NCBI GenBank assembly: GCA_014529385.2
Contig: CM043958.1
Coordinates: forward strand, 122,298,817 to 122,362,816
Length of the DNA stretch: 64,000 nt
Source of the DNA: Adiantum capillus-veneris
Lineage: Eukaryota; Streptophyta; Polypodiopsida; Polypodiales; Pteridaceae
Direction of reading: 5' to 3'
Part shown: in pieces, positions 19,964 to 31,570 of the stretch
Layout: every line of letters begins with the position of its first letter
Position numbering within the stretch: the first letter of the stretch is position 1
Position numbers and translations under genes: made by a program
The notes under the pieces: generated by a model
Told to the model about the DNA's origin: nothing
Databases searched by the model: none
The model's input: only the letters and a program-made list of their open reading frames with translations

Positions 19964-20278
19964 TTGACAACAGGAATATCGACTATCAAAGGATGCAACA
20001 AGAACCTAACACCAACATTGGGAGTAGTCAACTTAAATGTGATAGTACACGAATGTTCATGTCCTCATCAATTTGTATGCTTACCAGATGAACACATGAA
20101 TGAGACAATGATTCTAGGAATCTCATGGATGCGGACGTACAAAGCAGTACCAGATTGGGATACTAATCAGCTCAAGCTATCACCTAAAGACGTACAACTT
20201 ATTGTTCCAATTGCACCAAGCAAGGAGGAGTGGAAAGGGAGCAAACAACAAAGCAATCAATCTTCTCCAACATATTGA
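19964..20278 (+). pseudogene. Retroelement aspartic-protease-like fragment downstream of integrase
   Basis: The frame reads TPTLGVVNLNVIVHECS, FVCLPDEHMNETMILGISWM and KAVPDWDTNQLKL. This resembles the C-terminal half of Gypsy proteases: a strand pair, then a LG..W flap-end motif where I/LLGRxW is usual. The catalytic D[ST]G is not seen, and upstream sequence has stops. A protease after integrase is out of the usual Gypsy order. It may come from the start of a second element or from a rearrangement. Confidence 0.45.
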
Positions 20279-20285
20279 TATGTAA

Positions 20286-20774
20286 ATGCTACAAGTAGCA
20301 TGCAAGGAGTCAGGCGAATTTGGGTACCGAAAGCACAGCTTAAGGACAAGCGGTCACAAGCCGATTCAAATATGGGTGCCCAAAACATCATCGACAACAC
20401 CAAGGTTCAAAACACAGAGACAAACATCTCCAAGCAAGGAACCTAACATGAAATGGATTTGGAAGAAAAAGGAGCACTTATCTTCTCCGCAACCTGTAGA
20501 ACCGATCAAGCAATGGAGAATTAAGTCTCAGAAGACTCAACCACACTATTCTGACCAAGACAAACCAAGATATCAATGGCGAGTAAAAGCTCGACAACAG
20601 TCAAAAGTGATACCAACAACTCAGGAAAACAGTGTGCAAAAGCATCCTGATGGTACAATCAAGCAAAGAGCACACAAGCTACAAGATTTGCTCTTTGGAA
20701 GACAGCATCAGACAGCCCTCGACATCAGAAACCCTTGCATTAATTACTCAAGACCCAACTCTTGCACAACATAA
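20286..20774 (+). CDS. Basic ORF with repeated W-x-K motifs
   Basis: This ORF of 162 codons is rich in K, Q, S and T with recurring tryptophan blocks: IQIWVPK, MKWIWKKK, KQWRIK and YQWRVKARQQ, spaced roughly 20-35 residues. It follows the protease-like fragment after a short gap. Such W-rich basic tails occur in gag or 3' ORFs of plant retroelements, but I cannot assign the family. A purine tract (20920-20936) and a TG start (20939) follow. Confidence 0.35.
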   Translation: MLQVACKESGEFGYRKHSLRTSGHKPIQIWVPKTSSTTPRFKTQRQTSPSKEPNMKWIWKKKEHLSSPQPVEPIKQWRIKSQKTQPHYSDQDKPRYQWRVKARQQSKVIPTTQENSVQKHPDGTIKQRAHKLQDLLFGRQHQTALDIRNPCINYSRPNSCTT

Positions 20775-20919
20775 TGGTTTAAAATGCATTGATCTTCAAA
20801 GCATGGTAGAGCCAACCAAGGCTATGCATGGACACAATTTTTCAACCCATATACACAGTCATCCCGCAGTACGCTAACTAGGAGGGGTGGAAGGGCAAAG
20901 TATTTAAAGGCGATGTTTG

Positions 20920-22900
20920 AAGAGGGAGGAAAAAGTTTGATGTTAACGTGTGATTTTTGCAAAATTACCTAATAATGCCCTTATAAATCATCAACAGGGA
21001 AAATTTAACTGATAATATCTTCCTGATGAGTGTAAATAGTGTAAATACTATCAAAAAATCATTTAAAAATAGTATTTTTTGTTATTTTTTAATCATTTTT
21101 CTTGAAATTGAGACTTAAAAATGGAGGAATCCAACAAAAAATAATAAAAAGCTATGTTTTTTAATGGATTTTCTTAATTATTGGATTTTCACTTTGCTTT
21201 TTTAGCGCATTTTGTTATTTTCTTTGATTTTTTCAATAAACAGGTCAAAAATTAATAATAAATAGCAAAGGAGCTCAGATGGAAAAACTGAAGATACATT
21301 GATGATCAAAAGGACAAGGCGGACATGCACAAAAAATTTCAATAAAATCGACAGATGGGAGCGAAAAGCCTGAATTAGGCAGCCATACCTACCTTTGCAG
21401 AATTCTTGCAAAATGAGCTACGGGAATCCGATTGGGAAATTTTTTGAGTTTAACATAGATTTCACGGCATAGAAGGACTAACAAGGGAATTTGGGGGAAA
21501 ATGATTCGGGAAGTCCGAGTGTAGATATCTAAGGTAGGCTAAAGTCACCTCATTTCCACTTGTTGCCTTTGGAGAGAGAGCCTTTCAACTTCTTCGTGCG
21601 CACTTTCCGAAGTCTACAGTTGGCTGTTTTCAACGCCATCTCACACGACACATGAGGGGTAAGTTCTATACTTATCAATGATCCATTTTGTACGGCCGGT
21701 AGTTAGTCTAAAACCCTGGAAAAAACCCTAGAATTCGAGTAGTGCACGAAGACTTACGACTAAAAATTGACCATAGCGGCCTGTCAGCTCAACCAAATCG
21801 GATGAGATTTGAATTGTAGCATGCCCCAACAATATAGAACACTTCTATATTAACAGTTGACCATTCGGCAAGGACCGAGGGGGTCCCAAGTAGAAAAGCT
21901 AGGTTTTTGGCAGTTACCAGAATTGTATTCTAACTCCACAGACAGCTTATATACGAGGTCTATATACATTGTATATGATTGGTTTCATAAAATCAATCAA
22001 GCCAAGCCCTAAAAAAGCAGAAAACGGCTCGAAGGCTACAAAGCGTCAAATTCGACATACGAGGCCAAACTGACTCCAAATGGGCCAAAATTGGATGAGT
22101 TGCTTCGGGACTATGTAGCGGACAAGTCCATAGCCTCAAAAGTGACTAACCAACTTTACAGGCCAAGTAGTCACAAAAATCGGTGATTTCAGAGTCGACA
22201 AAGCACGAAGTGATGCCGGCAAGACCAAATTTTACTAGATTCAATTTAGAACTTGTTTTAGGTGTATAGAATATGTTTAGGTCAAAAATTTCAAGTTTTG
22301 CAAGAAAAAGTTGACTGTTGTAAATAATCGCGATTATTTACTTTTGTAATATTTTGGCTTGAAATTGGTATCATCACCTCATCTATCACTTGTACACACC
22401 TATTACATGCCAAATTTCAAGTATGAGCCAAAATGATCAATTAAAACTTGAAAAATTGCCAAAAAACACAAAGAAGTCCTTGCAAACCAATTTCTGAGTT
22501 ATGAGTCACATTTTTTGATCCAAATCACCTCATATCACATACATAGGGTCTACACCATGCCTAAATCCAAGTTGCACTAAAAAATGTTCATTTCGCTGAA
22601 AAAGTTAATAATCACGATTATTTACTTTTTAGCCAAGATGGGGGAAATTTGCAACTTTGCCATCATAGGACCAAAGTACATGATGTCCTAAGCCCACTAG
22701 CCAAGTTTGAACAAATTTGAAGCTCAAAATCTCAAAATTCCTTTACATCTACTATTTCAAAGACCTAAAGCCCAAATCTGGCACCATTTTTATCATGTGC
22801 ACTCAAATGAGCCCATATTTCATTCAGAGTATCTATTTGGTATATACTTCAAGCCTATAATGTCAAATTTGCAAAAAGTTGAAAAAATTCCTTAGCTGTA
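20920..22900 (+). other. Possible polypurine tract and long 3' LTR of the Gypsy element
   Basis: GAAGAGGGAGGAAAAAG (20920-20936) precedes TGATGTTAACGTG at 20939, the usual layout of a purine tract and LTR start. The following 2 kb is AT-rich and non-coding, with runs such as GCTTAAAATTGGATCATCAC-like text but no long frame. No second copy of this sequence exists in the window, so the LTR call rests on the tract alone. Confidence 0.3.
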
Positions 22901-22974
22901 AATACGCTATTATTTATTTTTGTTGCAATTTTTTGTTTTGACTTCATGAATTTAACCTTTACATGTTTTTATGC

Positions 22975-25900
22975 ATCTATGCATAAAAACATCTATGTTT
23001 TTATGCATCTATGCATGTTCAAAAATTGATTTGAAGCAAATTGTACTCAATTTGTCAGCCATTCAGACTGAAGAACACTTCAGGGCGGAATCTACCAAAT
23101 TTTCTAGCTTTGACATTCTATTCACTTAACAGAAGCCATGCAAGAAGCAGAGAAGGCCGGGAAGACAGTGAGTACATTCACCAAGGAAACCGCTGCAGCA
23201 ACCTTTGCCGATCTCATCCAGAAATAGGTGGAAGAAACTGCAAGATTATATCACCAACACTTCCACTTCCTCGCAAAGAGACCGCCAAGATACACGACAC
23301 CCAATCATGCGATTGTGACCACAATTACACAAGTTTTAAAGTCCACAATTAGGCAACCCATCAACCACGCGCAGTACATGTTGTCCACACTGAAGGGGAC
23401 AAAGAAAGAGGGTAAGATAACATATCTGGGAGCACTTAAGGTACTTATAAGAATTGCCTACCATGCTACCGGCATGGCAGATAACTTGCCACCTATCCCA
23501 GATCAAAACACATGGATCGTGTCTGCACAACCATCCCCTGGAGCCACAAGATCTACCAAAAGAACTTACAAATCTGATGAAGAATCTGCCAAGAGCTCTC
23601 CAGAATGGCATAGCAGTGAAAGCTCGGACAATGAGGAAAGAAGAGCGCGTATCGAAGAAATGAAAAGAAAAGCCGTGGCAGCACATCAAGAGGAGCCTCA
23701 ACTGAAGTAGACCAGGTTTGAGAGAGAGAAGCACTCTTATGAATGAAGCCGCCAAGCTCAAGGCAAGGACCCTGCGAAGTGGGTATCTATAGAAGTAAAA
23801 GGTCCAAGAACAAAGCACCCAGCACAGAGAGAAGCAGAAGATCCAAAGGATCTATTAGAAAGAATGTATCAGGAGGCAGAGGCATTGAAGCTGAAAGAAG
23901 CTCAAGAAGTAGAACAAAAAGCTAGAGCAGATGCGATCGAACAAGAAAAACAAGCAGAAGAAGCAACCGCACAAGGAGAGGCTCAACATGAACAAGGTGA
24001 CATGTCTCTCTGACCTTCTTCACTTGCTACAGAACAGCATGACCACCCCATGCCAAGCCCTCCACCACCACCAGCAGATAAGACCACACAAGCTGAGCCC
24101 ACTAAGGAAAAAGAGCCTAAACAGAAAGAAGGCAGCCACTACTCAGGACCAAGCCAAAGCAAAAGAACCAGAGTCGGAAAGAGAAGCAAGTCCTATACAA
24201 GAGGAGTCAGCAGGATTTGAGCAAACAAGGGAAAAGGAAAAAGAGGAAACCCCTTCTACCTCTACCCAGCATGAAACGACCGAGGCATCCACGAAGCCTC
24301 AAGATGACAAAGCAGAAGAGGGCCAAGCACAGCTTCAAGGGCAAGAACAAACATCCACCATGACCCCGCCGAGAGAGTCACAAGGGATTGTTGAAACGTC
24401 TAGGCAACTCACAAGAAATGAAGACTAGCAGACCAATGATGAGGTAATCCTGCAAGTCAATGAATATGCAAAGCAAATGCAGGATATGACAGAGAAACTC
24501 CGATCAACAACACTTAGCCACATCACAAAGGCTAAAGAATTGGAGATGGTGATCGACGCTCTCCAAGGAGAGTTAGAAGACAAACTAAATGTCATCACAG
24601 ATTTGCAAGGACAAGTCCAGGCATTGAAAGCTAAAGCTGAACAACACCAGCTAGCAAGAAACAAACAGCAAAGGAGATGGAAGAATTGGGTGAACTTCTC
24701 ATGAGGTTGCCAAAACCAACGATGAACAGTTGACAGAGGTTACTAATGAACTTATAACTACAACTCTGTCAGCTCAGAAGATTCAAGTGCAGCTAGATGT
24801 AGCAAATGCCTCATTGCAATATTCAGAGCAGAGGATCAATGATCAAGCAACCTTTTTGCAACAAATTAGAGAAAATCCCGTAGTTGCCTCGATCAAAGGA
24901 ACAGACGAAGTGTACAAAGCACTAAGAAAAAAGAAGAACAAAGATCTCGAGCTAGAGCTAAAGCTGGAGCAGTCTCAACGCAGAGACCTGGCATTAATGT
25001 GGGTGCAACAAGAAGAAGAGTTGCTCAAAGAAATAGCCGAGCTAAAGAGAGTCAACCAGTTTCTTGGAGATGGACGGAAAGATAAGCAAGAAGAAGCAGG
25101 CACGTCAAAGCAGCCACACATAGATATTCCCTCAGTCTCTTTCGCTCAGATGGAAACACAACCAGTAGAAGGGCTAGGTGGCGAAGAAGAGACGGGTGAG
25201 TAGTGGAAAGCAGCGATGGATTGGGAGTTGCGAGTTCTTCACTCTATCAATGTTACTCAACTCACTCCCAATCAAATCAATGCACAATGGCATCAACAAT
25301 CCTTGCCATATCCCTTGATAAATTTGGAGTTGCTCCAGGTCAAAGAAAGGCTTTTTAAAGATATGCAAGTAGAAGGCGCAGATAAAGACTACCCTAAGTG
25401 GAAAAAGATCAGGTTGAACAAGAATCCAAGATACTTGATTCTGTTCACAAGAGCACCTACGGCACTTCAAAAGGATCCAACTATTTATCCCGTACCAAGA
25501 GTAAGGACATGGCAAGCACATGAGGCAATAACAAAGAAGCGGCCAACCTGGCTGAATTATCCAAGATTGCCAGCTCTAGAAAAGGAATTGCCGACAGAAG
25601 AATACATGATGAAAAACCTAACGGGTGCCATGTCATTCTTCAAAAGCCTACCTGATATATCATGTGCAATGCTTTATAAAACTTGTCGAATGCTGCTCAC
25701 CTGCATTGAAGTATTTCATGAGCCAGAGCAAGCAGGAGCCCCGTGGATGTCATTCCTCGAGGGCAATAAAGGTTTATGCTACGATCTCAGGGGTCAACCT
25801 TCCGAAGAAGTCCTCTATGGCTTCTATGCCCTTTCTATGTTCTTACCTTCTCATAATATGCTGGCGTTTGAGGAAGCATTCTACACAGGGTTCTTCACTT

Positions 25901-26100
25901 GGTGAACAAAGATTTTTGGGCCAGTGATCAGCAAACTGACTTCAAGATTCGTCGACTACTCCGCAATTGAGCTTAAATAGAGTCACTATGCAGTTTTTGC
26001 AGGTGCCAGACAAAGAGAGAAAGATTAGATACAAGAAAGCTCTACATGCACTTAAAGACCGCCTCGCCAACCGTCAACCCAAAGACTATTTCAGCCCATA
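22975..26100 (+). pseudogene. Degenerate retroelement gag-like region with coiled coils
   Basis: Consecutive plus-strand frames with few stops: 23228-23710 (TARLYHQHFHFLAKRPP ... DEESAKSSPEWHSSESSDNEE, charged tail), 23931-24428 (E/K/Q-rich), 24477-24704 and 24730-25203 (strong coiled coils), and 25216-25905 (DWELRVLHSINVTQLTPNQI ... EEVLYGFYALSMFLPSHNM). Frame slips near 23710, 23930, 24430 and 24700 break what was likely one or two long ORFs. It has no protease, RT or integrase. It ends at a purine tract beside an LTR-like block at 26140. The layout fits a large non-autonomous LTR element whose only product was a gag-like coiled-coil protein, but I do not recognise the family. Confidence 0.4.
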
Positions 26101-26118
26101 AGCTGTGTTAAGAGACGA

Positions 26119-26530
26119 CACAGGCGAGGAGGGGGGGAATGTTAGTAGCAAGCTAACTCGGATATCATTTTTTGGAGCTCTCATTGTAGAAACACTTATT
26201 ATTTTGATAAATCGGGAATATTGTAGCTTTTATCTTATGGATAAACCTTGTAATTGATGAACCGTACAAGCTTCCAAATTGTATCAACCTGTCATTATCC
26301 ATCTTTAGTTAGAGCTCTCAGATTATTAGTTTTGACCACCAATAACCTTGGCTAAGGTATAAAAGCCAATTTTGTAAGTTATTTTTAGGTTTTGGATAAT
26401 GAAATACACAGCGTGAGCTAACGGCGCTCACTTTTCTCCTTCTCACACTTCCTACTCCCTCCCCGAATGTCACATTGCAGTCGTGTTTGTTGCATTGCAG
26501 TTGCAGGTAAGAGCTCTACGCATTGTCGTA
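26119..26530 (+). promoter_or_regulatory. LTR-like block with purine tract and TATA box
   Basis: A tract GGCGAGGAGGGGGGGAA (26123-26139) is followed by TGTTAGTAGCAAGCTAAC at 26140. Then comes about 220 bp of AT-rich DNA and TATAAAAG at 26358-26365, as in the U3-R boundary of plant LTRs. Donor-like GCAG|GTAAGAGC follows near 26508. No partner LTR is visible in the window, so it is a single LTR or the 3' LTR of a truncated element. Confidence 0.5.
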
Positions 26531-27009
26531 AGCATTTCACAGTATTTCGTAGCTTTTGGCATCGTCGACCCGCCGCCTAATTTCATTATAAGTAGGAATT
26601 TACACTTCAAAATAAAAAACTAAGTATAGGCAGAGTATTGGGGCATCATTGCTAAGCATTTAGATGCATTCTGGGTCAAAAACGACTAGGTCAAAAATCC
26701 AATGCTGTCTGTTAATAATCACGAATTTTGCACTTGACCTAAAGTGGGATATGAGACCATAAGCATATGTGCTTAGGTCTTATAAAATTGTCCTAGAAGT
26801 TTCATTATGTTTGGATGTCATTTGATGCTGTAACAGATGTGATTTGTTTGCCGATGAGCGATTGGCTTTTGGTGATTTATGTCATTTGAGTGTAAGCTGA
26901 GCTAGATGCGATTTGTTTGTTGTTTTTCGAGAGATTGACAACCTCTTGTAGCCTCTATGCACTAGTCGAGTCAGCTTCGTCCCATGGATTGACAATCTAA
27001 TCGTGATTC
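26531..27009. other. Intergenic, nothing recognised
   Basis: No coding frame or clear repeat is seen between the LTR-like block and the Gypsy RT fragment. Confidence 0.35.
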
Positions 27010-27180
27010 TTGCTAAATCTACAAAGAGTGAGGTTAGACACCCGTCCCACAGTAGACAAAGGGATGGTGAGGCCTAGCTCCTCTCCCTTTTGTTCTCCAG
27101 TCCTTTTAGTGCAAAAGGAAGATGGTACATACCGTATGTGTGTGGAAATAGATTCAAAGTGGTTAGTTGCATTTTTGGCC
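27010..27180 (+). pseudogene. Gypsy reverse transcriptase fragment
   Basis: The frame contains MVRPSSSPFCSPVLLVQKED then GTYRMCVEIDSKW, the conserved N-terminal RT block of Gypsy elements (IRPSxSPxxSPVxLVxKKDGxxRxCVDYRxLN). Only about 50 codons match; the rest of the open frame to 27396 is unrelated. It is a short relic. Confidence 0.75.
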
Positions 27181-27530
27181 AGTTACGACTATCTAAGAAC
27201 CTTAGTCACCAACAAGTCCAAAGGATTAGTATGTATAATGTCCTTCATGTTTGCAAAGGAAAAAGAAAACACGTGTCATCTTAATAGTCATAAGAGTACA
27301 AGGGCTGAAGCCTTAATGTTTTGTAATTATAATCTAATAATCCACAAGTATTATAATCTAATAATCCACAAGTTTACAAAGATTGTGGAAAGTTAGAGCT
27401 TATTCTAAGTTTCATGTTCATAGGAACTATTTCCTAGAATCCAAATATTGATTCACAACCTAGCATGAAAGCATTTGTGAGACTTTGATAGGACACAAGG
27501 TCGTATGTAGTAAGAACTTGTCAATATTGG

Positions 27531-27813
27531 TCTCCTAAAAGAAGGGGTAAGGCAATCAACAAGAATTTTATCTTTCAACCTATAAATTGATAAGCTCCTA
27601 TGTACCACATCTATTCTGTTTATTATTGTTGATTATACACCTTGACTTATGTTTCTTGTTTTTAGTTGTAATTTTGTTATGCACCTATATAGGTTAGGTT
27701 TGGTCTATTCAAAAGAAGGTAGTAAGTTGATTAACACCTACTAAAAGACCCGGCTTTGAACCTATAAATTGATAAGTTCCTCTACACTCCATCTATTGTG
27801 TTTATTATTCTTG
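27531..27813. repeat. Imperfect direct repeat, offset about 178 bp
   Basis: About 27531-27634 and 27707-27813 share AACCTATAAATTGATAAG, TCCATCTATT/CACATCTATT and GTTTATTATT(G/C)TTGAT in the same order. The copies have diverged. Confidence 0.6.
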
Positions 27814-27842
27814 ATGCTTAATAGTAATGACGTTACTACTTC

Positions 27843-27915
<73 letters not shown>
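27843..27915. repeat. Compound (TA)n-(GT)n-(TA)n microsatellite
   Basis: Alternating TA units (27843-27866), a TATG/TGTA transition, GT units (about 27877-27904) and terminal TA units to 27915. Such tracts are prone to non-B DNA and length change. Confidence 0.95.
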
Positions 27916-27916
<1 letters not shown>

Positions 27917-28104
27917 GAGTTTCAAAGCACTTTGTGATGTATGCATTGTTTCATGGCTTGTAATCAAATCCCTATCTAGAAAAGCTATATATTCAAGTGA
28001 AATTTTGAACGTATAAAATCAAAATACTCCCAAGGTATCATGCACGTTCTATATCGTAATTTAGAAAGTATTTATCATGCATTCCACTTTGGTCTCTCCT
28101 CGTA

Positions 28105-29247
28105 TTAGAAGGGATACAACTTCTTTTTGTTTTTTTTTCTTTCCAAGTAATTTTTGTACATATTTTGTTTGTTGAAAAGTACATCCCTACTTCTAAAGAT
28201 TTTACCATCTTCAGGATTCCATAGGTGATACCCAAAGTCACCTTCTCCATAGCCAATGAAGAAACACTTTTTGAACTTTGCATCTAGCTTTAACCTTAGG
28301 CTTCTATCTATGTGCATGAAAGCCTCACACCCAAACACTTTGAGAAATGCATAATTCATCGGTTTACATGTCCATGCACATTCTAGAACTCCCCCATCCA
28401 ATGCCATTGAGGGTGAATGGTTGATTAAGTACACATGCGTACTTACAGCTTCTGCCCAAAGCTCAAGCGGTAAACCTACATGTAGCCGCATGCTTTGTGC
28501 TCTCTCCATGATTGTTATGTTCATTCTTTCAAAAATGCCATTTTGTTGAGGTGTCCTTGGGGTCCGAATGCCATTGCTAGCACAAAAGCTTTCAAAAGTT
28601 TGGCTGCAATATTTGCCTCCATTGTCAGACCTAAGGCATTTAACCTTGGTACCTACTTCATTCTCCACAAAGGCTTTCCACCTTTGAAATATTGAAAACA
28701 CATCGGATTAATTCTTCATGACATAAACCCATGTTTTTCTAGTTGCATCATCTATGAATGTTACATAGTATAATGAGCCACCAAGGGATGGTGTACTTGC
28801 AGGACCCCAACATCAGAATGGACCAAATCAAGTTTTTTATTTTTTCTTTCATTTCTTGCTTTCAAGAATTTTACCCTCTTTTGTTTACCAAACACAATCT
28901 TCACCAGAACTCTACGTCCACTTCTTTCAAACCTGGTAGAAGCTTCTTGCCGATGGTTTCTCGTAGAGGCCGTCAAGTGACTTCATCAAGTCCTCCGTGG
29001 TCTTCATCTGCAAAACATTGAAGGCCACTATTGATGCCAAGCTTAACCGGATTGTTTTCAGTGCCTTTCGGTCAAGGACAATCCATGCTTCATCTACCAT
29101 CGTTGCGGGCTTCTTTGCAAGACCGTCTAGTGGCAAATAAAGGTGCTTCTGGTAGAGATTGTCTTCAATCTGCATCTTCCAATGTTGGTAGTTTTTGTTG
29201 TTGAACTTCTCGATCTTGAGCTTCCCTTCCTCTGCCATTACTCCCAC
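28105..29247 (-). pseudogene. Copia gag-integrase remnant
   Basis: Gag: FNNKNYQHWKMQIEDNLYQ ... LDGLAKKPATMVDEAW ... LYEKPSA (29220-28940). This is joined almost directly to FGKQKRVKFLKARNERKNKK (28900-28850) and, in another frame, LDLVHSDVG, the pre-integrase linker. Integrase then reads CLRSDNGGKYCSQTFESFC and TPQQNGIFERMNITIMERAQ (catalytic D and E region), with the C-terminal VFGCEAFMHIDRSLRLKLD and KCFFIGYGEGDFGYHLWNPE. The gag zinc knuckle and protease are deleted and a frame slip lies near 28700. Best described as an internally deleted, dead copy. Confidence 0.8.
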
Positions 29248-29311
29248 TCAATTCAAGGAATCCTTTCCTTGAGATACTTTAGCTACAAGCAAACCTTGCT
29301 TTGATACCAGT

Positions 29312-29931
29312 TGTTAGGAAATAGTGTGTAGCTTAGTGGATAACTGAGTAGATTACTTAATGGAGAGAGTTAATTTTCACACGTGAGATTATAGAGTAGA
29401 GAGAGAGAGAGAGAGAGAGAGATCACACACGATATACGTGATTCACCCAATGTGGGCTACGTCCACGGAAAAACAGCCACTCAATGGCTTTAGTACTTCA
29501 AAACAAGAAGTAAGTTACAAAGGGATTATACCCTTTTGGAGCTCCCACCTTGGGCCTCTTTTTATAGGCCAAAAGGGATGCCCTCTCTCATGAGAGGCAG
29601 CCGTGTGTAGTTGCCCTTGTGTTGACAAGTCCAAATTGGACCCTCCAATCCGCCCATGTGTGGCTGCCCTTGAGAAGACAAGCCTGCCTATGAAATTGGC
29701 TACTACTGGCCATTGACTTCCGGCCAACCGGCCATTTTCGGACCACATTCCGGCCGCCGTCCGGCCATAATATTTCGACCAAAAGGAATATTCGTGTGGC
29801 CGTGAAACTTTTGGTTTTCGACGATCAATTTTTCTTCACGCACGATGGCTTCTCCTCATAACGAGGGCCTTACAAATGTGCATTTTTTATACATAAAATT
29901 ACAAGGGATAAATCAAACTCCATACTTAACA
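29312..29931 (-). repeat. Copia LTR (620 bp)
   Basis: TG...CA-bounded block beside the primer site. It contains a (GA)n tract at 29401-29422 and a GC-richer central part with repeated CCGGCCA/CGGCCAA words (29700-29765). Confidence 0.7.
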
Positions 29932-31190
29932 AATCTTCACCCAAAAGTTTTGTACCTCATAGGCTAGTTAGGCCTGATGTTGCAATGTACATAACTGCCA
30001 AATACACTAGCCTATCTACGTGTTACATTGCATTTCTTGATCAAATATGTAAAGGCTATTATTAGGTAATTGGTATGTTTCATGATACAAATATGCTTGT
30101 ATTTAGAATTTGAGTTAGCATACTAGTAGTGAATAAGGAATGATGTCATTTTACTAATAACTCAATAACTTGGCATTAGGCATTTTTATATAGATAGTGC
30201 AAGCCATTATAAACTAGATACTTATCTACTGATTTTGGAGGTCACAATTCTCGAGTGGATTTGTACTGAAGAGTAATTGGGTTTGTGATCTATTTTTTAT
30301 TGTTGGTGGTTGACTACTCCAAATGGCTTCAAATACACACATGTGCTTAGTGGATTCTTCCAGTGTCTTCTCGGTGCCATCTTTGCAACTTTCAAATAGA
30401 GAAAACTCCATTGATTTCTGGAGAGTGAGTGATACAACGTCATCTGATAAAACTTTGTATAAAATCATGGATAGAAGTACGATTTGGTTAGCAAGGGAGC
30501 CGAGTGCAAATTGGGCTACAAAATGTGCTCAAAGGTGAGAGATCTCTGCAAAATTTATTGAAAATCAAGAAAATGTATAAGTTTAAATCGATTTACCTTG
30601 TTGTTGAATAGGTAAGTTGGTGACATCTATTACAAGCTCGATAATATTCGAGTACTGGTGGGGTTTTGAAAACCACGGCGAACACGAGCTCTAGGATACT
30701 TGAATGCTTTTTTTTTAATGTGTAAATTGTTTCTTTTGAAGCCACCAAAAAATCTAATTCAAGGCATACAAAATGAACAATTGGATTCCCCTTTGAGCGT
30801 CCAAAAAAGTGTGGGTTAAAATTGGTGGGCTGACTAAAGGTTTGTCAAGGTTGGCTGAGGAAATTTTAAATGGAATGGCCGGTAGTGTGGATAGGCCCTT
30901 GAGGTTTTGAACCTTGAGTACCAAGTGGGTGGTCCATCATGAATTTGAGGCGAGTGGGGGGGTAAATGCACCCTTAAAGACTGAATGCACCCTTAAAGAC
31001 TAAAGTGAATGAGCGGATGACCATCTAAACTAACATAATATGGCAGAAGGGAGCCTCTTGCCACATGTTCGCAGCTGCGAGCTGAAGGCTACATCCAAAA
31101 AAGAGAAACGTGTGTCAGCCAATGAATATTTTCCAACTTGGTGGCAGCTCTCCAAGGCTTTGAAGTTCATGCCAAGCTTTCAAGCTCATT
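29932..31190. other. Non-coding stretch, nothing recognised
   Basis: Only short open frames on both strands (for example 30226-30538) with no family resemblance. No RNA gene or element ends are recognised. Confidence 0.35.
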
Positions 31191-31212
31191 TAGTTGCTTG
31201 GTGATGATAAAA

Positions 31213-31270
31213 AATTGAACTCCTTGCTCGCTCATATTCCGTGATTCTAGAGCTCCGTGAAGTACACCCA

Positions 31271-31338
<68 letters not shown>

Positions 31339-31570
31339 GCATGTTTTTAATCTAACTCCTCCTTGCTCATATTCCCTGCTCCTCCTTGCTCGCTCATATT
31401 CCCTGCTCCCAGAGCTTTGTGAACGACACAGGGATGCACGGGTTGGTACTGCGTTTGTGTGCATGTAAGGTCTTCACTTGCATGTTTTCTCTTGCTCGCT
31501 CATATTCCTCCCATAGCTCCATGAACGACGAAGGGACACACGGGTTGGTATTGCATGAGTGTGTATGTAT
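31213..31570. repeat. Degenerate tandem repeats with a central (GA)n tract
   Basis: CTTGCTCGCTCATATTCC (full or truncated) recurs at about 31212, 31366, 31385 and 31490. It is followed in at least two units by GAGCTTTGTGAACGACACAG-like text and GGGTTGGTA(C/T)TGC. A 64-bp (GA)n tract (31274-31337) interrupts the first unit. Short coding frames here mirror the repeat. Confidence 0.65.
31274..31337. repeat. (GA)n microsatellite
   Basis: Uninterrupted GA dinucleotides for about 64 bp. Confidence 0.97.

Larger units (their letters stand above)
28040..29931 (-). mobile_element. Truncated Ty1/Copia element with one LTR
   Basis: The right LTR (29312-29931) begins TGTTAGGAAATAG and ends ATACTTAACA. 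The adjacent minus-strand primer site reads TGGTATCAAAGC (about 29310-29297). The body has gag N-terminus (29247-28990), pre-integrase text (28930-28850) and integrase (28701-28105). No left LTR is found before 28040, so the 3' half (RT, RNase H, LTR) is lost. Confidence 0.8.
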
